Shown here: positions 1 through 8,677 of the stretch, piece after piece
Position numbering within the stretch: the first letter of the stretch is position 1
Layout of the letters: each line of letters starts with the position of its first letter
NCBI GenBank assembly: GCA_964347475.1
Contig: CAYFYY010000004.1
Span: forward strand, 1-64,000
Origin: GCA-020356105 sp964347475
Lineage (GTDB): Bacteria > Pseudomonadota > Alphaproteobacteria > UBA8366 > JADFVY01
Direction: 5' to 3'
Length of the DNA stretch: 64,000 nucleotides
Made by a program: the position numbers and the translations under genes
The notes under the pieces: model-generated
What the model saw: only the letters and a program-made list of their open reading frames with translations
Told to the model about the DNA's origin: nothing
Databases searched by the model: none

Positions 1-110
1 CCCTCGACGATCTCGTCCGCAAGGCCGTCATAGAGATCCTCCCACATCTGCTCGACGAGTTCGTCGTCGTCCAGGGTGTTCAGATCGAGATCGTCGCCAT
101 TGCTCGCCAT
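1..110 (-). CDS. N-terminal part of an unidentified acidic protein (runs off the window)
   Basis: An open frame reads leftward from an ATG at 110 to the window edge, giving 36 complete codons. The visible N-terminus begins MASNGDDLDL and is very acidic, with DDDE and WEDLYDG segments. There is no signal peptide or membrane segment. I do not recognise the family. Only the extreme N-terminus is seen, so no function is offered. It is divergent from the hydroxyacid dehydrogenase gene, so the bases from 111 to 313 should hold promoters for both. Confidence 0.55.
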   Translation of the reverse strand, partial: MASNGDDLDLNTLDDDELVEQMWEDLYDGLADEIVE

Positions 111-197
111 GGGCCAACCCTCTCAAAAATAACGCGGATTGCCGTCATTCGGCCGATCCGCACTCCCGCATGCTCGATAATGCTTTGCGACGCGGCC

Positions 198-228
198 TTG
201 ACACTCTCGAAATCGCGACAGCTATTGT
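198..228 (+). promoter_or_regulatory. Candidate sigma-70 promoter ahead of the hydroxyacid dehydrogenase
   Basis: TTGACA at 198-203 is a perfect -35 word. The best -10 candidate is TATTGT at 223-228, after 19 bases, which is longer than ideal. It lies about 85 bases upstream of the chosen start at 314. This is a weak motif-only call. Confidence 0.3.
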
Positions 229-313
229 TTACGCTACGACATCAAGCGGTGCCGCCCGCCGCCGCGCAACCCGTTGCGCCGCAACGCAAAACCAGAATAC
301 GAGGAGCGCTGCC

Positions 314-1270
314 ATGATGACCCGCGTTGCCGTTCTCGACGACTACCAGAACGTCGCTCTGACCCTGGCCGACTGGTCGCCGCTGGCCGGGCGCGCCGAG
401 CCGGTGGTGTTCAACGAGGCGTTCGCCGATGCGGACGCCGCAGCGGCGGCGCTGGCGGGCTTCCCGGTCATCGTCGCCATGCGCGAGCGCACGCCGTTCC
501 CGGCCGCGCTGCTCGCGCGGCTGCCGGACCTCAGGCTCCTGGTCACCACCGGCATGCGCAATTTTTCGATCGACATGGCGGCGGCCAAGGATCGCGGCAT
601 CCGGGTGTGCGGCACCGAGCTGCTGCCCTACCCGGCGGCCGAGCTGACCTGGGGGCTGATCCTCGCGCTGTCGCTCAACATCCCGCACGATGCTCAGGTA
701 ATGGCCGAGGGCGGCTGGCAGACCCGCGTCGGGCAGAGCCTGTACGGCCGCACCCTCGGCATCATCGGCCTCGGCAAGCAGGGCAGGCAGGTAGCCCGCT
801 TCGCCCACGCCTTCCATATGGAGGTGCTGGCGTGGAGCCGCAACCTGACGGCGGTGGACGCGGCCGGGCAGGACGCGCGTCGTGTCGAGCTGGACGAGCT
901 GCTCGCGGCGTCCGACATCGTCACGCTCCACGTCGTGCTGAACGAGGGCACGCGGGGCCTGATCGGCGCGCGCGAGCTCGGCCTGATGAAGCCGGAGGCG
1001 TTCCTCGTCAACACCGCGCGCGGGCCCGTCGTCGACGAGGCCGCGCTGCTGGAGGCATTGAACTCCGGCAAGATCGCCGGCGCTGCGATCGACGTCTATG
1101 ACAGGGAGCCGCTGCCCGCGGACCACCCGCTGCGGCGCGCCCCGAACACCGTGCTGACCCCGCATATGGGGTACGTCACCCGCGAGAACCTGACCCTGAT
1201 GTACAGCCAGGCGATCGAGGACATCGCCGCCTTCCTCGACGGCACCCCGGTACGCGTGCTGAACGGGTGA
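314..1270 (+). CDS. D-2-hydroxyacid dehydrogenase family protein
   Basis: The 318-residue product belongs to the NAD(P)-dependent D-isomer 2-hydroxyacid dehydrogenases (phosphoglycerate dehydrogenase-like), soluble cytosolic enzymes that interconvert a 2-keto acid and its D-2-hydroxy acid. The Rossmann motif GLGKQG is at residues 152-157. The family's catalytic Arg (NTARG, R236), Glu (DREP, E265) and His (TPHMGY, H284) are all present. The start at 314 is chosen because GAGGAG at 301-306 is well placed and the fold begins at once; the frame stays open upstream to 170. An isochorismatase-family hydrolase follows after 42 bases, so the two probably share a transcript. The substrate cannot be told from sequence. 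Confidence 0.9.
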   Translation: MMTRVAVLDDYQNVALTLADWSPLAGRAEPVVFNEAFADADAAAAALAGFPVIVAMRERTPFPAALLARLPDLRLLVTTGMRNFSIDMAAAKDRGIRVCGTELLPYPAAELTWGLILALSLNIPHDAQVMAEGGWQTRVGQSLYGRTLGIIGLGKQGRQVARFAHAFHMEVLAWSRNLTAVDAAGQDARRVELDELLAASDIVTLHVVLNEGTRGLIGARELGLMKPEAFLVNTARGPVVDEAALLEALNSGKIAGAAIDVYDREPLPADHPLRRAPNTVLTPHMGYVTRENLTLMYSQAIEDIAAFLDGTPVRVLNG

Positions 1271-1312
1271 ATGGTCGGCCAACCACTGACAGACAGCGAG
1301 GAGAGCTCCGCC

Positions 1313-1915
1313 ATGGCCGATGCCCCGAAGACCCTGCTGCAGATGGCCGGCGCGCCGCTGGACCCGGCCAAGCTGTCCGAGGCGACGCTGCTGATCATCG
1401 ATGCGCAGAACGAGTACCGCTCGGGCGCGCTGCCGCTCGCCGGCGTCGACGCCGCGGTCGGAGAGATCGCGGCGCTGCTCGCGCGGGCGCGCGCCGCCGG
1501 GGCACCGATCGTCCACGTCCAGCACCGGGGCAAGCCCGGCGGCGCCTTCGACCTCGCGGCCGAGCGCGGCCGCATCATGCGCGAGGCGGCGCCGGACTGC
1601 GCCGAGCCGGTGGTGACCAAGACGCTGCCCAACGCCTTCGCCGACACCGACCTTGCCGAAAAGCTCGCGGTGGCGGGCCGCAAACAGCTGATCGTCGCCG
1701 GCTTCATGACCCATATGTGCGTCAGCTCCACCGCCCGCGCGGCGCTCGACCACGGCTATCGCGTCACGGTCCCGGCCGCCGCCTGCGCGACGCGCGACCT
1801 GCCGGCTTCGGACGGCGGCGTCCTGCAGGCAGCCGACATCCACCGCTGCGCCCTCGCCGAGCTGGCCGACCGCTTCGCCATCGTCGCGCAAGACGCCGCG
1901 GCGGTGCCGGATTGA
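1313..1915 (+). CDS. Isochorismatase-family cysteine hydrolase
   Basis: This 200-residue protein has the Asp-Lys-Cys triad of the isochorismatase/nicotinamidase superfamily: D30 in IIDAQNEY, K103 in VTKTLPN and C136 in THMCVSS. Members hydrolyse amides, carbamates or vinyl ethers; which of these applies here is not visible. A start at 1313 is preferred over the upstream in-frame ATG at 1271 because AGCGAGGAGA lies just before it and homologues begin near this point. It follows the D-2-hydroxyacid dehydrogenase on the same strand, suggesting joint breakdown of a small amide or keto-acid compound, which is inference. Confidence 0.88.
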   Translation: MADAPKTLLQMAGAPLDPAKLSEATLLIIDAQNEYRSGALPLAGVDAAVGEIAALLARARAAGAPIVHVQHRGKPGGAFDLAAERGRIMREAAPDCAEPVVTKTLPNAFADTDLAEKLAVAGRKQLIVAGFMTHMCVSSTARAALDHGYRVTVPAAACATRDLPASDGGVLQAADIHRCALAELADRFAIVAQDAAAVPD

Positions 1916-1931
1916 GGATCGGGAGACCGGA

Positions 1932-2046
1932 ACGACCTTCACCCTTCGAGACGGCGCTGCGGGCCTCCTCAGGGTGAGGAAACAAACCCTTGAACCTTAT
2001 GCTGGGGAGGCTGCGCCAGGGCCGTCGCGAAGCATGAGGCCGGTCC
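1932..2046. repeat. Composite palindromic interspersed repeat, copy 1 (degenerate)
   Basis: Two short inverted units face each other. The left half carries CTTCGAGACGGCGCTGC and CCTCCTCAGGGTGAGG; the right half carries ATGCTGGGGAGGCTGCG and AAGCATGAGGC. The same architecture recurs at 9100-9211 and 11721-11829. It sits between convergent genes. The right half of this copy is the most decayed. Confidence 0.8.
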
Positions 2047-2058
2047 GGCCCGCCCCCA

Positions 2059-2568
2059 TCAGATGAACGGGTCGTGCGACCATTGCAGCAGCGCCTGGCG
2101 CTGGCGCGGCCGGCAGGCGAGGTCCCCGGGTTCGCAGTTGGCGCGGATCTGGCCGGCGTGGCGCCTGAAGTTGCGCCAGCGGCCGATCTGGATGCGGTCG
2201 ACCTCTGGCATGCGGCGGCCGAGATAATAGCGGCAATACCACTGGAACCAGCCGCGCGGATCCTCGCCGTGGATCCAGCCCTTGCGCCGCCATTCCGACA
2301 GGGGCTGCCGGCTTTTCACGCCGAAATGGTTGAGCTTCGGGTCCGGGCGGTCGGCGATGCGGGCCTTTTTGAACCAGGCCTCCGGCAGCTCGCCGGTGCA
2401 GTCGTTGCAGTACTTGCCCTCGAAGATGCCCAGTTCCAGCATCTCCGCGGGCGAGAACCGCGGTGTGAAACGCGGGTCGAAATCCGCCCCCTCCGGCGCC
2501 GCGATGCGGTAGCGGTAGCCGGTCTGCATGCGGTCGTCGACCGTGACCCAATCGCCGATCTCGTACAT
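2059..2568 (-). CDS. Conserved protein of unknown function
   Basis: This 169-residue soluble protein is rich in Trp, Arg and Tyr and has no signal peptide. It contains GKYCNDCTG (a CxxC pair near residue 55), HFGVKSRQPLSEWRRKGW, and a basic C-terminal half with YYLGRRMPEVDRIQIGRW. Proteins like this occur as hypotheticals in alphaproteobacteria; I know no assigned role. The ATG at 2568 opens the conserved N-terminus MYEIGDWV. The next upstream gene on this strand starts 56 bases away. Confidence 0.7.
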   Translation of the reverse strand: MYEIGDWVTVDDRMQTGYRYRIAAPEGADFDPRFTPRFSPAEMLELGIFEGKYCNDCTGELPEAWFKKARIADRPDPKLNHFGVKSRQPLSEWRRKGWIHGEDPRGWFQWYCRYYLGRRMPEVDRIQIGRWRNFRRHAGQIRANCEPGDLACRPRQRQALLQWSHDPFI

Positions 2569-2624
2569 GACCGCCGATATAGGCCGCGGCGCCGCGGTGT
2601 CGAGAAGAAACGCGCGGGATGCCG

Positions 2625-3224
2625 TCAGTGCGGATGGCCGTGACCCGGATCCGCTTCCGCCGGTCCCGCATCAGCGGGCGCGGGCGGTAGCGGCGCCCCG
2701 CCGAGATAGGCCCGCGCGCCGGGATGCGCCGGGATCGCCGTGCCGTTGCCGTCGAGCGCGGCGGCGCCGGGAATCTCGCGCGCGTTTTCGGCCAGGGCGG
2801 CGGCGACGAGCCAGGCGTGGCGGTCGGGGAAGTCGGCCCGGCAGACCAGAAGATACTCGCCCAGCGCGAACAGGCGGCGCAACGGCACGGCGCCGACCGA
2901 AGCAAACGGGCCGCGTCCGGCGGCGATGTCCGCGGCGTCCTGCCGCCGCAGCACCGAGACCTGCCACTGGTCCGAGGCCAGGAGGCTGGCGATGCGGCGC
3001 AGGTCGGGCGCGCGGCTGGCCCGCGCCCGGCTCTCGGGCAGGTGCCGCAGCAGCGTTGCGGCGATGCGCTCGGCCAGCGCGAAGGAGGGCGGGTCGGACC
3101 TCGACGAGCCGATCAGCAGGTGCTTCTTGCGGTAGACCGTCCAGTGACCGTAGGGCGTATGTCCGCTGAGCGCGAACCACGCAACCCCCGCCACCGCGAT
3201 GCGGGCGAAGCGGCGCCGTCTCAT
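2625..3224 (-). CDS. Short TAXI-type TRAP solute-receptor-like exported protein
   Basis: From the ATG at 3224 the product is 199 residues. A basic N-terminus and hydrophobic stretch (FARIAVAGVAWFALSG) look like a signal peptide or anchor. The body resembles the TAXI family of TRAP substrate-binding proteins: LLIGSSRSDPPSFALAERIA near the start, LLVCRADFP in the middle and IPAHPGARAYLGG near the end, the family's usual HPGA signature. TAXI receptors are normally over 300 residues, so this is a shortened or divergent member. The tail is rich in Pro, Gly and His. No TRAP membrane genes are adjacent. It begins 25 bases after the exported amidase gene ends; a start at 3272 would overlap that gene. 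Confidence 0.6.
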   Translation of the reverse strand: MRRRRFARIAVAGVAWFALSGHTPYGHWTVYRKKHLLIGSSRSDPPSFALAERIAATLLRHLPESRARASRAPDLRRIASLLASDQWQVSVLRRQDAADIAAGRGPFASVGAVPLRRLFALGEYLLVCRADFPDRHAWLVAAALAENAREIPGAAALDGNGTAIPAHPGARAYLGGAPLPPAPADAGPAEADPGHGHPH

Positions 3225-3249
3225 GCCGCGAACCGGCTGCGCCCCTGCT

Positions 3250-4515
3250 CTACTCGGCGCCTTCGAAGACATCGAGGTCGAGGATCGCCGATACGGTGTA
3301 GTTGGGCACGTCGACGACCTGCCCGACCACGAGGTCGACGGCGACGCTGGACAGGATGTACGCCTGCTCGCGGTTGAGGCCGTGCTCGCGCTGGATGTAG
3401 TCGATCATCTCGATCAGCGCGACGCGCGCCGCCAGCGACAAATCCTCCGACAGGTTCTCGAGGCTGGCGATCCGCTCGCCGTCGATATAGCTGTGGGTCG
3501 GCGGGATCTCGCCGCTCGCCTTCAGGGGGAAGCCGACCGTCGCATAGAAGTTCGCCGGCGCGATGTATTTGAGCTGGCCCCCGCCCTCGAAATGCGGCGA
3601 GGTGATCTCCGCGCCCCTGCCCTTCAGCACCGATGTGCGCACGGTGACCACGGCGCCCATCTCGATCGCGGTGCCGGAGACCTCGCCGTCGCCCTGGGCG
3701 TAATGCACATCGCCGACGAACAGGCCGCAGCCGTCGACGAAGCAGGGCAGCATCAGCCGCGTGCCGACCTGCATCTGCTGCACGTCCATGTTGCCGCCGT
3801 TCTCGCGCGGCGGAATCGTGCGCAGGCACAGCTCCTTGCCGCTGCCGTTGGGCCCGCAGATATCGGCCGGCAGGGCGCCGACCGGCTGCGGCGGCAGGGC
3901 GACGCCGCCGGCCGCCGCGAGCCGTGCCTCGCGCGCCAGCCAGGCCCGCGCCTCGGGCTCGCCCGGCAGCACGCCGACCGAGCCCATGAAGGCCGCCATG
4001 GGCACGCGGACGCCCGGCATCTGGTCGGACACCGCCGCCTGGCGCGTCAGCTTCCAGTTGACGATGTAGGGCTCTGTATAGAGGTCGCGCAGGAAGCCGA
4101 AGCCCGGCACGATGACCGTGTAGCCGTATTCGTCGGGCGCGATGTCGATCAGCTCGACGACCAGCACGTCGCCGCGCGCCGCGCCCTCGATATGGACCGG
4201 CCCGGTCATCGGGTGCACGAGGTTGAGGTCGACCGCCGTGACGTCGGCGGGAACCGAATCGAGCTTGAGGTCGCTGTCCAGCGCATCGCGGGTCTCGAAC
4301 ACGATCATCTGCCCGGGCCGCGCCCGCGCCGCAGGCCGGATCGCATAGTGGTAGCGGTTGAAGCAGTTCGCATCGTCGACGCAGTGGTCGCCCGACTTCG
4401 CGACCGTGACCGTATCCTGCCATTTCTGGTCGGTGGTGTCGGCCCGCGCCGTGCCGGCGAGCGCCGCAGCGGCTGCGGCCAGCAGCCACGTCGTGCCATG
4501 AGGTTTCATGCGCAT
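3250..4515 (-). CDS. Exported acetamidase/formamidase family protein
   Basis: The 421-residue product belongs to the FmdA/AmdA acetamidase-formamidase family, which releases ammonia from short amides. Family features include GPVHIEGAARGDVLVVELIDI, DVHYAQGDGEVSGTAIE and the late THSYIDGERI segment. Unusually it carries a signal peptide (MKPHGTTWLL followed by Ala-rich hydrophobic residues, ending AGTARA), so it should act in the periplasm, while textbook formamidases are cytosolic. The start at 4515 is supported by GGGAG five to six bases upstream. It is followed closely by the TAXI-like gene, which suggests a periplasmic amide-handling pair. The natural substrate is unknown. Confidence 0.85.
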   Translation of the reverse strand: MRMKPHGTTWLLAAAAAALAGTARADTTDQKWQDTVTVAKSGDHCVDDANCFNRYHYAIRPAARARPGQMIVFETRDALDSDLKLDSVPADVTAVDLNLVHPMTGPVHIEGAARGDVLVVELIDIAPDEYGYTVIVPGFGFLRDLYTEPYIVNWKLTRQAAVSDQMPGVRVPMAAFMGSVGVLPGEPEARAWLAREARLAAAGGVALPPQPVGALPADICGPNGSGKELCLRTIPPRENGGNMDVQQMQVGTRLMLPCFVDGCGLFVGDVHYAQGDGEVSGTAIEMGAVVTVRTSVLKGRGAEITSPHFEGGGQLKYIAPANFYATVGFPLKASGEIPPTHSYIDGERIASLENLSEDLSLAARVALIEMIDYIQREHGLNREQAYILSSVAVDLVVGQVVDVPNYTVSAILDLDVFEGAE

Positions 4516-4707
4516 CGGGGTCTCCCTGTCTTGGCCCTGCGAGAGCGGGTGCCTGGTGCACGCTTCTTTGGTGGTTGCGATACATTCTAACGCCGACGCG
4601 GGAGGCCGCAATGGCGATCTGCGCGCAGCGCCTGTCCGTCTGCCGCCGAATCGGGCACACGCATGCCCGGCCGGCCGATCTTGACGCCCGCGCGGAGCGC
4701 GCGAGCC

Positions 4708-7167
4708 CTAGGTCTCCGTTTCGGCCTTCGGCCTTGTGGCCGCCGCCACATCCGGGGCCGCGCGGTCGCGCTGCCCGGCGCCCGGAATCTGCTTGACGTA
4801 GACATCCCGCTGCGGGAACGGGATCTCGATGCCGCGCCGCCTGAACGCGTCGTCGATTGCGAAGCAGAGGTCGCTGGTGACGGAGATCGTCCGTTCCACG
4901 TTGTCGAGAAAGCAACGCAGTTCGAAATTCAACGCGCTGTCGCCGAACCCCCGGAAAACAGCCGAAGGCGGCGGCTCCTTGAGCACCTCGGGATGAGATC
5001 GGCCGATTTCGAGCAGGATTTCGCGAACCTTCGCGGTATCCGAGCCATATGCCACGCCGACGGGAATGATCACGCGGCCCATCTTGTCCGCGTAGGTCCA
5101 GTTGGTCACGGCTTCCGAGATGATCTTCGAGTTGGGCACGAACACGCTGGCCCGGTCGAATGTCTGAATTTCGGTCGCGCGCACCTTTATTCGCTTCACG
5201 TAGCCCTGGTCGCTCCCCACCACCACCCAGTCGCCGACCTTGATGGGGCGCTCGACCAGAAGGATCAGTCCGGATACGAAGTTGTTGACGACGTTCTGAA
5301 GCCCGAAGCCGATGCCCACCGACAGGGCGCCGGCGACGATCGCCAGACTGGACAGATTGAGGCCGAGCGCGGAAATGCCGGCCGCCGCGGCGATTACGAT
5401 ACCCACATAGCCCGTTGCCGTGCTGATCGAATGCCGAATACCGGGATCGAGGCGAGTCTGCGGCAGGACGCGTTCGACCAGTAGCCGCTGTATGAATCGC
5501 GTGGCGACGATCAGGCCGACGAAGATCAGCGCTGCCACCCCCAAATCGACCAGCGACAGGCGGATCTGCCCGATCTGGAATCCGAACAGCGCCTGGTACA
5601 CCCACTCCGACACGTCCTGGCGGTCGGCGCCCCAGACGAACAGACCGACCACAAAAGCGCACAGAATCAGTACGAGATCGTATGCGAGCCCGACCCAGAA
5701 CTGGATGTGCCGGGCTCCCTCGTCGTCTATATGCAGGCTCTTGCGAAGCCATTCGCCGAGCCAGGTATCCGTCGATACGGTCTGGTTAATGAATTCCCGG
5801 CCGAGCCGGCGCAGGACCAGAACGAGAAGGATCAGGCCCCCGGTCAGCACCGTCTGCGTCACCACGAACCTGGCCAGGACGACGTAACCCAGCGCCCCGA
5901 TTATCGGCAGGGTGGCAAGGCCAGCCGCCAGCAGCACGCGAGCCGCCCTCCACCGCGGTTTTGCGTCCGGCGGATCCTCCGGCCGCCACATGGCCTGGCG
6001 CAGGAGGAGCAAGAGAAGCAGTGCCGAGACGATGACTGTAAGCGCGTAGTCCCGGATGATTGTGACCGCAAGACGTCCGCCATATACGCTCACCACCTCG
6101 GCGAGGACGATGTCCGCCGCGAAGACCAGGGCAAGCCCGAAGACGATCGGCCTGATGCCGCGCGCGAATCTGTTTGGGACCGGGATAATTCTCCAGGCCG
6201 GCTGCCTCGGCGACATTGAGGCTCGGAAAAAGGCCAGCGTCCATGTGAACAGGACGAAACCGGCGAGAATAGCGCGCGCGATTTCCTCGCCCGGGTCGCT
6301 GAGGAGTCCCTCACCAAGGATGACGAGGTAGATCACCACGGCGGCCGCTGTCGGGAACAGTGCCTGCGCGCCGCCCACGACTACTGTCGCCCGGGCGGCT
6401 TCCATGAAGGTCGGCCGCTTGATCGATGGATCACGTCCGAAGCGCCTCAGCAGCCAGAGGCGCAATGGCCAGGCAAGGATGATCGCGACGACGGCGGCGA
6501 TGATGATCGAAGGCGCCGCACCCCGCAGGTCGGACCAGAACGGCGGTGCGCGCAGGAAGGAGCCGACCTGTTGTCCAATCTCACGTCCGATCGAGGAGAG
6601 CTCAGGCAGTGCCCGCGACCAGACTGACGGCGCCAGCGGGGACGGACCTCGCGCAAGGATACGATCAGCAAACCGTTTGCGTCGGATCTCCGCCACATCG
6701 CCGATCAGCCGGCCCACCCGGCCGATCACGATTTCGGCTTCCTTGAACGGCCCTTCGAGTTCGGCCAACTGGCCTTTCAGTGCCTTGCGTTTCGCGGCGA
6801 TGCCCTCAGCCTCGGGCTCCTGTCCCTCCGCCGGCGGCGGCCCGAGCGCCGCGATCTCGGTCAGAATATCCTTGACCTTGGGTGCTTCTTCCGCGACCCA
6901 CGCCCGCGCCTGGCGGCGCAAGGCCTCGAGCTCGTCCCGTATTTGGCGAAGCGACTCGTCGGAGAGCTTCGGTTCGTCCAGTTTTTCGGTTATCGAGTCG
7001 AGCTGCGTCGACCATTCACCGACCGGACTCGCCGAAGTCGCAGCCTGTGTCGCCAAGACCTGCGCGATGGCGGGAAGCCCGGCCGCCGCGGAGAGAACCA
7101 GCGCCAGGAATGCGGCTCGCACCAGCCTGTGCGCCGCCGCAGCCGTCGATCGTGAGACCAAGCGCAT
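4708..7167 (-). CDS. Large MscS-family mechanosensitive channel with DUF3772-type N-terminus
   Basis: This 819-residue inner-membrane protein has a signal peptide (ending AGLPAIAQ), then a roughly 150-residue helical periplasmic region with coiled-coil character, then about ten membrane spans. The last span block and beta domain are those of MscS channels: GIGFGLQNVVNNFVSGLILL followed by ERPIKVGDWVVVG, TEIQTFDRASVFVPNS and the C-terminal domain. Members release ions and small solutes when turgor rises. The long periplasmic N-terminus places it with the DUF3772/MscK-like large paralogues. It is transcribed alone, with about 190 bases before the next gene. Confidence 0.9.
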   Translation of the reverse strand: MRLVSRSTAAAAHRLVRAAFLALVLSAAAGLPAIAQVLATQAATSASPVGEWSTQLDSITEKLDEPKLSDESLRQIRDELEALRRQARAWVAEEAPKVKDILTEIAALGPPPAEGQEPEAEGIAAKRKALKGQLAELEGPFKEAEIVIGRVGRLIGDVAEIRRKRFADRILARGPSPLAPSVWSRALPELSSIGREIGQQVGSFLRAPPFWSDLRGAAPSIIIAAVVAIILAWPLRLWLLRRFGRDPSIKRPTFMEAARATVVVGGAQALFPTAAAVVIYLVILGEGLLSDPGEEIARAILAGFVLFTWTLAFFRASMSPRQPAWRIIPVPNRFARGIRPIVFGLALVFAADIVLAEVVSVYGGRLAVTIIRDYALTVIVSALLLLLLLRQAMWRPEDPPDAKPRWRAARVLLAAGLATLPIIGALGYVVLARFVVTQTVLTGGLILLVLVLRRLGREFINQTVSTDTWLGEWLRKSLHIDDEGARHIQFWVGLAYDLVLILCAFVVGLFVWGADRQDVSEWVYQALFGFQIGQIRLSLVDLGVAALIFVGLIVATRFIQRLLVERVLPQTRLDPGIRHSISTATGYVGIVIAAAAGISALGLNLSSLAIVAGALSVGIGFGLQNVVNNFVSGLILLVERPIKVGDWVVVGSDQGYVKRIKVRATEIQTFDRASVFVPNSKIISEAVTNWTYADKMGRVIIPVGVAYGSDTAKVREILLEIGRSHPEVLKEPPPSAVFRGFGDSALNFELRCFLDNVERTISVTSDLCFAIDDAFRRRGIEIPFPQRDVYVKQIPGAGQRDRAAPDVAAATRPKAETET

Positions 7168-7463
7168 GCGAGGACCCTCCCGCTATGGGGCAGCCTGGCT
7201 GGGGTCACTGATCTAATTCTGAGTATCGCCTACGCACCGTCGGACGAGCGTGGCGAGCCGATCCGCGAGCGTCGCAAGGTTGCCCGTTGATGCACCCTCG
7301 CCGCCACTCGGAAATCTAGTATCGTCGTAATGCTAAGGCCTTGAGCCAGATCAATAACCGCGGACAAGCCTCCTTGCGGACAGGCGCCGAGCCGTTGCCC
7401 GGAATTGCGGAGCGAGAGCGCCGCAAGACGCAGGAATGCTTCGCGCCGCCCGGGCCGCCGCGC

Positions 7464-7820
7464 TCAGTTCATCAGCAGTTCCCGACCCTTGTTCCACGGT
7501 GCGTGCCGCAGCACCCGGGCGATGGTGCAGCGGTCGAAGAAGACCACCAGGGTGGTGCCGGCCAGCAGCGCGAGGTACCACCAGAAGCGCACCTCCGGCC
7601 ACAGCCCGGGCAGGGTCAGCGCGAGATAGACGATGCGGGTCTGCACCGCGAACGCGGTCACACTGCGCTTGCCGATCGCCTTGACGACAGCGTTGGCGAC
7701 GCTGACGGCGATCACCCCGTAATAGGCGGGAGTCGATCCCACGACCGCGGCGACGATCAGCGCCCAGGTGACCAGCCAGGCCCACCAGTCGAGGCTCTTC
7801 GGGAAGACCTTGAACCGCAT
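7464..7820 (-). CDS. Small integral membrane protein of unknown function
   Basis: From the ATG at 7820 (MRFKVFPKSLDWW) the product is 118 residues with about four hydrophobic segments: LVTWALIVAAVVG, YYGVIAVSVANAVV, IVYLALTLPGLWP and YLALLAGTTLVVFF. It ends with charged FDRCTIARVLRHAPWNKG. The frame extends upstream to 7937 but that part is Arg/Gly-rich and looks non-coding. I know similar hypothetical membrane proteins but no function. It is divergent from the Fur-boxed gene that starts at 8007. Confidence 0.65.
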   Translation of the reverse strand: MRFKVFPKSLDWWAWLVTWALIVAAVVGSTPAYYGVIAVSVANAVVKAIGKRSVTAFAVQTRIVYLALTLPGLWPEVRFWWYLALLAGTTLVVFFDRCTIARVLRHAPWNKGRELLMN

Positions 7821-7941
7821 CGCGCGCCCTCTGCTGCCGCCGTCCGGGCCGAGGGCACGACGGTAGCGAAACTCCGGCTGCACGTCGTTGATCCAGGTCA
7901 GGAGGGAGGGTGCAAATGACCGCAACGACTGCAACATTTTT

Positions 7942-7967
7942 TATAATTGAGAATGATTATCATTTGC
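7942..7967 (+). promoter_or_regulatory. Fur box with -10 element upstream of the unknown iron-section gene
   Basis: The 19 bases at 7949-7967 (GAGAATGATTATCATTTGC) match the classical Fur consensus at about 15 of 19 positions, with a perfect AATGAT-T-ATCATT dyad at 7952-7964. A perfect -10 word, TATAAT, lies at 7942-7947 directly before it, so a bound Fur-type repressor would block transcription of the gene at 8007. The upstream -35 is weak. Confidence 0.7.
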
Positions 7968-8006
7968 AATAATATCCTGCTACCCACGACCGGACAGGTG
8001 AATGTT

Positions 8007-8528
8007 ATGGAACTACAGCCCGAAGCCGACCGCCATCCGCCTGCCAGGCTCGAGATGTTGAGCGAGACCGAGCAGATGGTCCTGCGCAGTCTGCGCCGCT
8101 GGGTGGCGGGCTTTTCCGACTCCAACCCCGATCACTGGCGGATCGTGTGGACCGAGTTCGCCGGCCGCATGGGCCCGCGGCACGGCCGCGAGGCACTCGG
8201 CGGTCTGGAGGCGCTGGTGCGCGTAATCTGGTCGCACGCCCGCCAGGCGGTGCGCTGCCACCGCCCCTGCTGCAGCTTGATTGAGGCCGATGAACACCGA
8301 ATCCTGGCCTTCCTCGCCGCCTGCCAATTCGGTGCCTGGCCGATGGCGCGACTGCTCGCGGACTCCCTGGTCTCTGCTGACGGGGTCGGCAACCTGCTGC
8401 AGGCCGGATCGCGGCTTGGCAAGGCGCTGCTGCAGGCCGGCCGCCGCCTGCCGCGGCGCCACCGTGAAGATGTCGAAGCCGAAACGGCGCTCGCCATCGC
8501 CCGGCCCGCATCGGCCCTGATCCACTGA
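8007..8528 (+). CDS. Unknown cysteine-containing protein under a Fur-type box
   Basis: This 173-residue soluble protein starts at an ATG with AGGTGA six bases upstream. An upstream TTG start at 7947 is rejected because it lies inside the Fur box. The protein is helical and has a compact CHRPCCSL cluster near residues 84-90, then EADEHRILAFLAACQFGAW, and an Arg/Ala-rich C-terminus. I do not recognise the family. The iron-responsive operator and the neighbouring bfd gene suggest a role in iron uptake, storage or sparing, which is inference. The Cys cluster could bind metal or haem. Confidence 0.7.
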   Translation: MELQPEADRHPPARLEMLSETEQMVLRSLRRWVAGFSDSNPDHWRIVWTEFAGRMGPRHGREALGGLEALVRVIWSHARQAVRCHRPCCSLIEADEHRILAFLAACQFGAWPMARLLADSLVSADGVGNLLQAGSRLGKALLQAGRRLPRRHREDVEAETALAIARPASALIH

Positions 8529-8551
8529 GCCGGGGTGCGTCACCATGGACC

Positions 8552-8610
8552 TTGCAAAGCATCGCGGGCGAAATTATATAACGTTGTGAATGAGAATGAA
8601 TCGCATTTCT
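8552..8610 (+). promoter_or_regulatory. bfd promoter with a Fur-like site
   Basis: TTGCAA at 8552-8557 and TATATA at 8575-8580 are separated by 17 bases. Just downstream, GAATGAGAATGAATCGCATTTC at about 8588-8609 contains repeated GAATGA hexamers and an inverted CATTTC; it matches the Fur consensus less well (about 11 of 19) than the box at 7949. It probably makes bfd expression respond to iron, as is usual for this gene. Confidence 0.5.
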
Positions 8611-8677
8611 TCGAGTCCAGCCCTGTCGGGACGCGATTCGGCGCCCGGCACGGCCATGGCAACGTGGGAGCCAGCGG

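Noticed and set aside
3221..5752. Open frame of 843 codons on the minus strand
   Set aside because: It runs out of frame through the amidase and MscS genes, has Arg/Gly-rich composition and no domain; it is a GC-driven shadow.
7947..8006. TTG-initiated N-terminal extension of the Fur-boxed protein
   Set aside because: The TTG lies inside the Fur operator and after a -10 element, so this stretch is promoter, not coding.
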